The notes under the pieces: generated by a model
Told to the model about the DNA's origin: nothing
What the model saw: only the letters and a program-made list of their open reading frames with translations
Databases searched by the model: none
Part shown: positions 63,823 through 64,000 of the stretch, in pieces
Position numbering within the stretch: the first letter of the stretch is position 1
How the letters are laid out: each line of letters opens with the position of its first letter
Assembly: GCA_015832175.1 (NCBI GenBank)
Contig: WJXW01000019.1
Location: forward strand, 186,001-250,000
Reading direction: 5' to 3'
Length of the DNA stretch: 64,000 nt
Source: Paraphaeosphaeria minitans
Lineage: Eukaryota; Ascomycota; Dothideomycetes; Pleosporales; Didymosphaeriaceae
Translations under genes and position numbers: made by a program

Positions 63823-64000
63823 TCAACCCCTGTTTTTAGGCCCATATCTAATCAAGAGTGCAGCCACTTCCAGCAGTTCTTCTACAGCTTTTTGCTCTGC
63901 AGTTAGTGTTTCTTTGATCTTGGTGAGGCGTGACAAGCTTGCGCTAATGAAACTCGCGCGAAGATCCTCCATTTGGACTTCGAGCGGGGACTGCACATCC
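63823..64000 (-). CDS. C-terminal end of a gene running off the window
   Basis: An open frame enters from the right edge and ends at TGA 63823-63825. The visible 58 residues are helical (MEDLRASFISASLSRL, TLTAEQKAVEELLEVAALLI, end YGPKNRG). The codons are plausible and there is no stop, but too little is visible to assign a family, and an intron or chance frame cannot be excluded. Confidence 0.4.
   Translation of the reverse strand, partial: DVQSPLEVQMEDLRASFISASLSRLTKIKETLTAEQKAVEELLEVAALLIRYGPKNRG

Noticed and set aside
1..64000. CRISPR arrays, bacterial operons, phage genes
   Set aside because: No regularly spaced direct repeats were seen, and introns and gene families are fungal.

Overview
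The window looks like a repeat-rich, accessory stretch of a filamentous ascomycete (Pezizomycotina) genome. The evidence is the many short GT-AG introns (about 43 to 75 bp, often with a CTAAC/CTGAC-type branch site), genes with several small exons, and families that are common or typical in these fungi: AA11 LPMO, fungal rhodopsin-domain 7TM protein, F-box-like 2EXR protein, Hsp70-12A-like protein, Zn2Cys6 factor, NRPS-like reductase, P450 and O-methyltransferase. A Dothideomycete is a plausible guess, but the sequence alone does not prove it.

Layout. 1-5960: an apparently intact Tad1-like LINE with two ORFs that overlap as ATGCTAG. About 6000-6745: the decayed 3' end of a Fot1/pogo transposase gene. 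6867-10545: a complete two-gene DNA transposon with roughly 200-bp terminal inverted repeats (TIRs). Each TIR appears to carry a promoter, a non-coding leader exon and a spliceable intron for one of two convergent genes: an IS630/Tc1-type DD34E transposase and an unrecognised 652-aa charged protein. 11325-12680: a RAD54 relic. 13817-17536: a 7TM rhodopsin-domain protein, a MITE-like repeat and a rearranged peptide-transporter relic. 18480-19180: fragments of a dispersed repeat that also contains a piece of a dynamin-like gene; a second, rearranged copy lies at 57950-58590.

19516-30600 holds mostly small or lineage-specific genes (an orphan 283-aa ORF, a three-exon 224-aa gene, an acidic protein, a 131-aa basic protein), a 2EXR gene, a frameshifted class 3 lipase, an AA11 LPMO, a MITE and a membrane-anchored cupredoxin-like gene. 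31195-43906 resembles a partly decayed secondary-metabolism neighbourhood: an intact four-exon O-methyltransferase and an intact five-exon P450 converge, followed by an unknown gene, the broken reductase end of an NRPS/PKS-like gene, a RING-like/patatin phospholipase gene and a polytopic membrane protein. 44533-54330 has a CCCH zinc-finger gene, an ankyrin relic, an Hsp70-like gene with one internal stop, and a coiled-coil gene placed just ahead of a dynamin-like GTPase. 55300-64000 is repeat relics, a cytidylyltransferase-like gene with one frameshift, a Zn2Cys6 gene with one internal stop, a copia scrap, a second Fot1/pogo scrap and the end of a gene that runs off the window.

Two kinds of lesion recur in otherwise well-kept genes: single in-frame stops that look like C-to-T changes, and single-base losses in short homopolymers. 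The first fits deamination or repeat-induced point mutation. The second could be real decay or base-calling error in the assembly, and reads are needed to tell.
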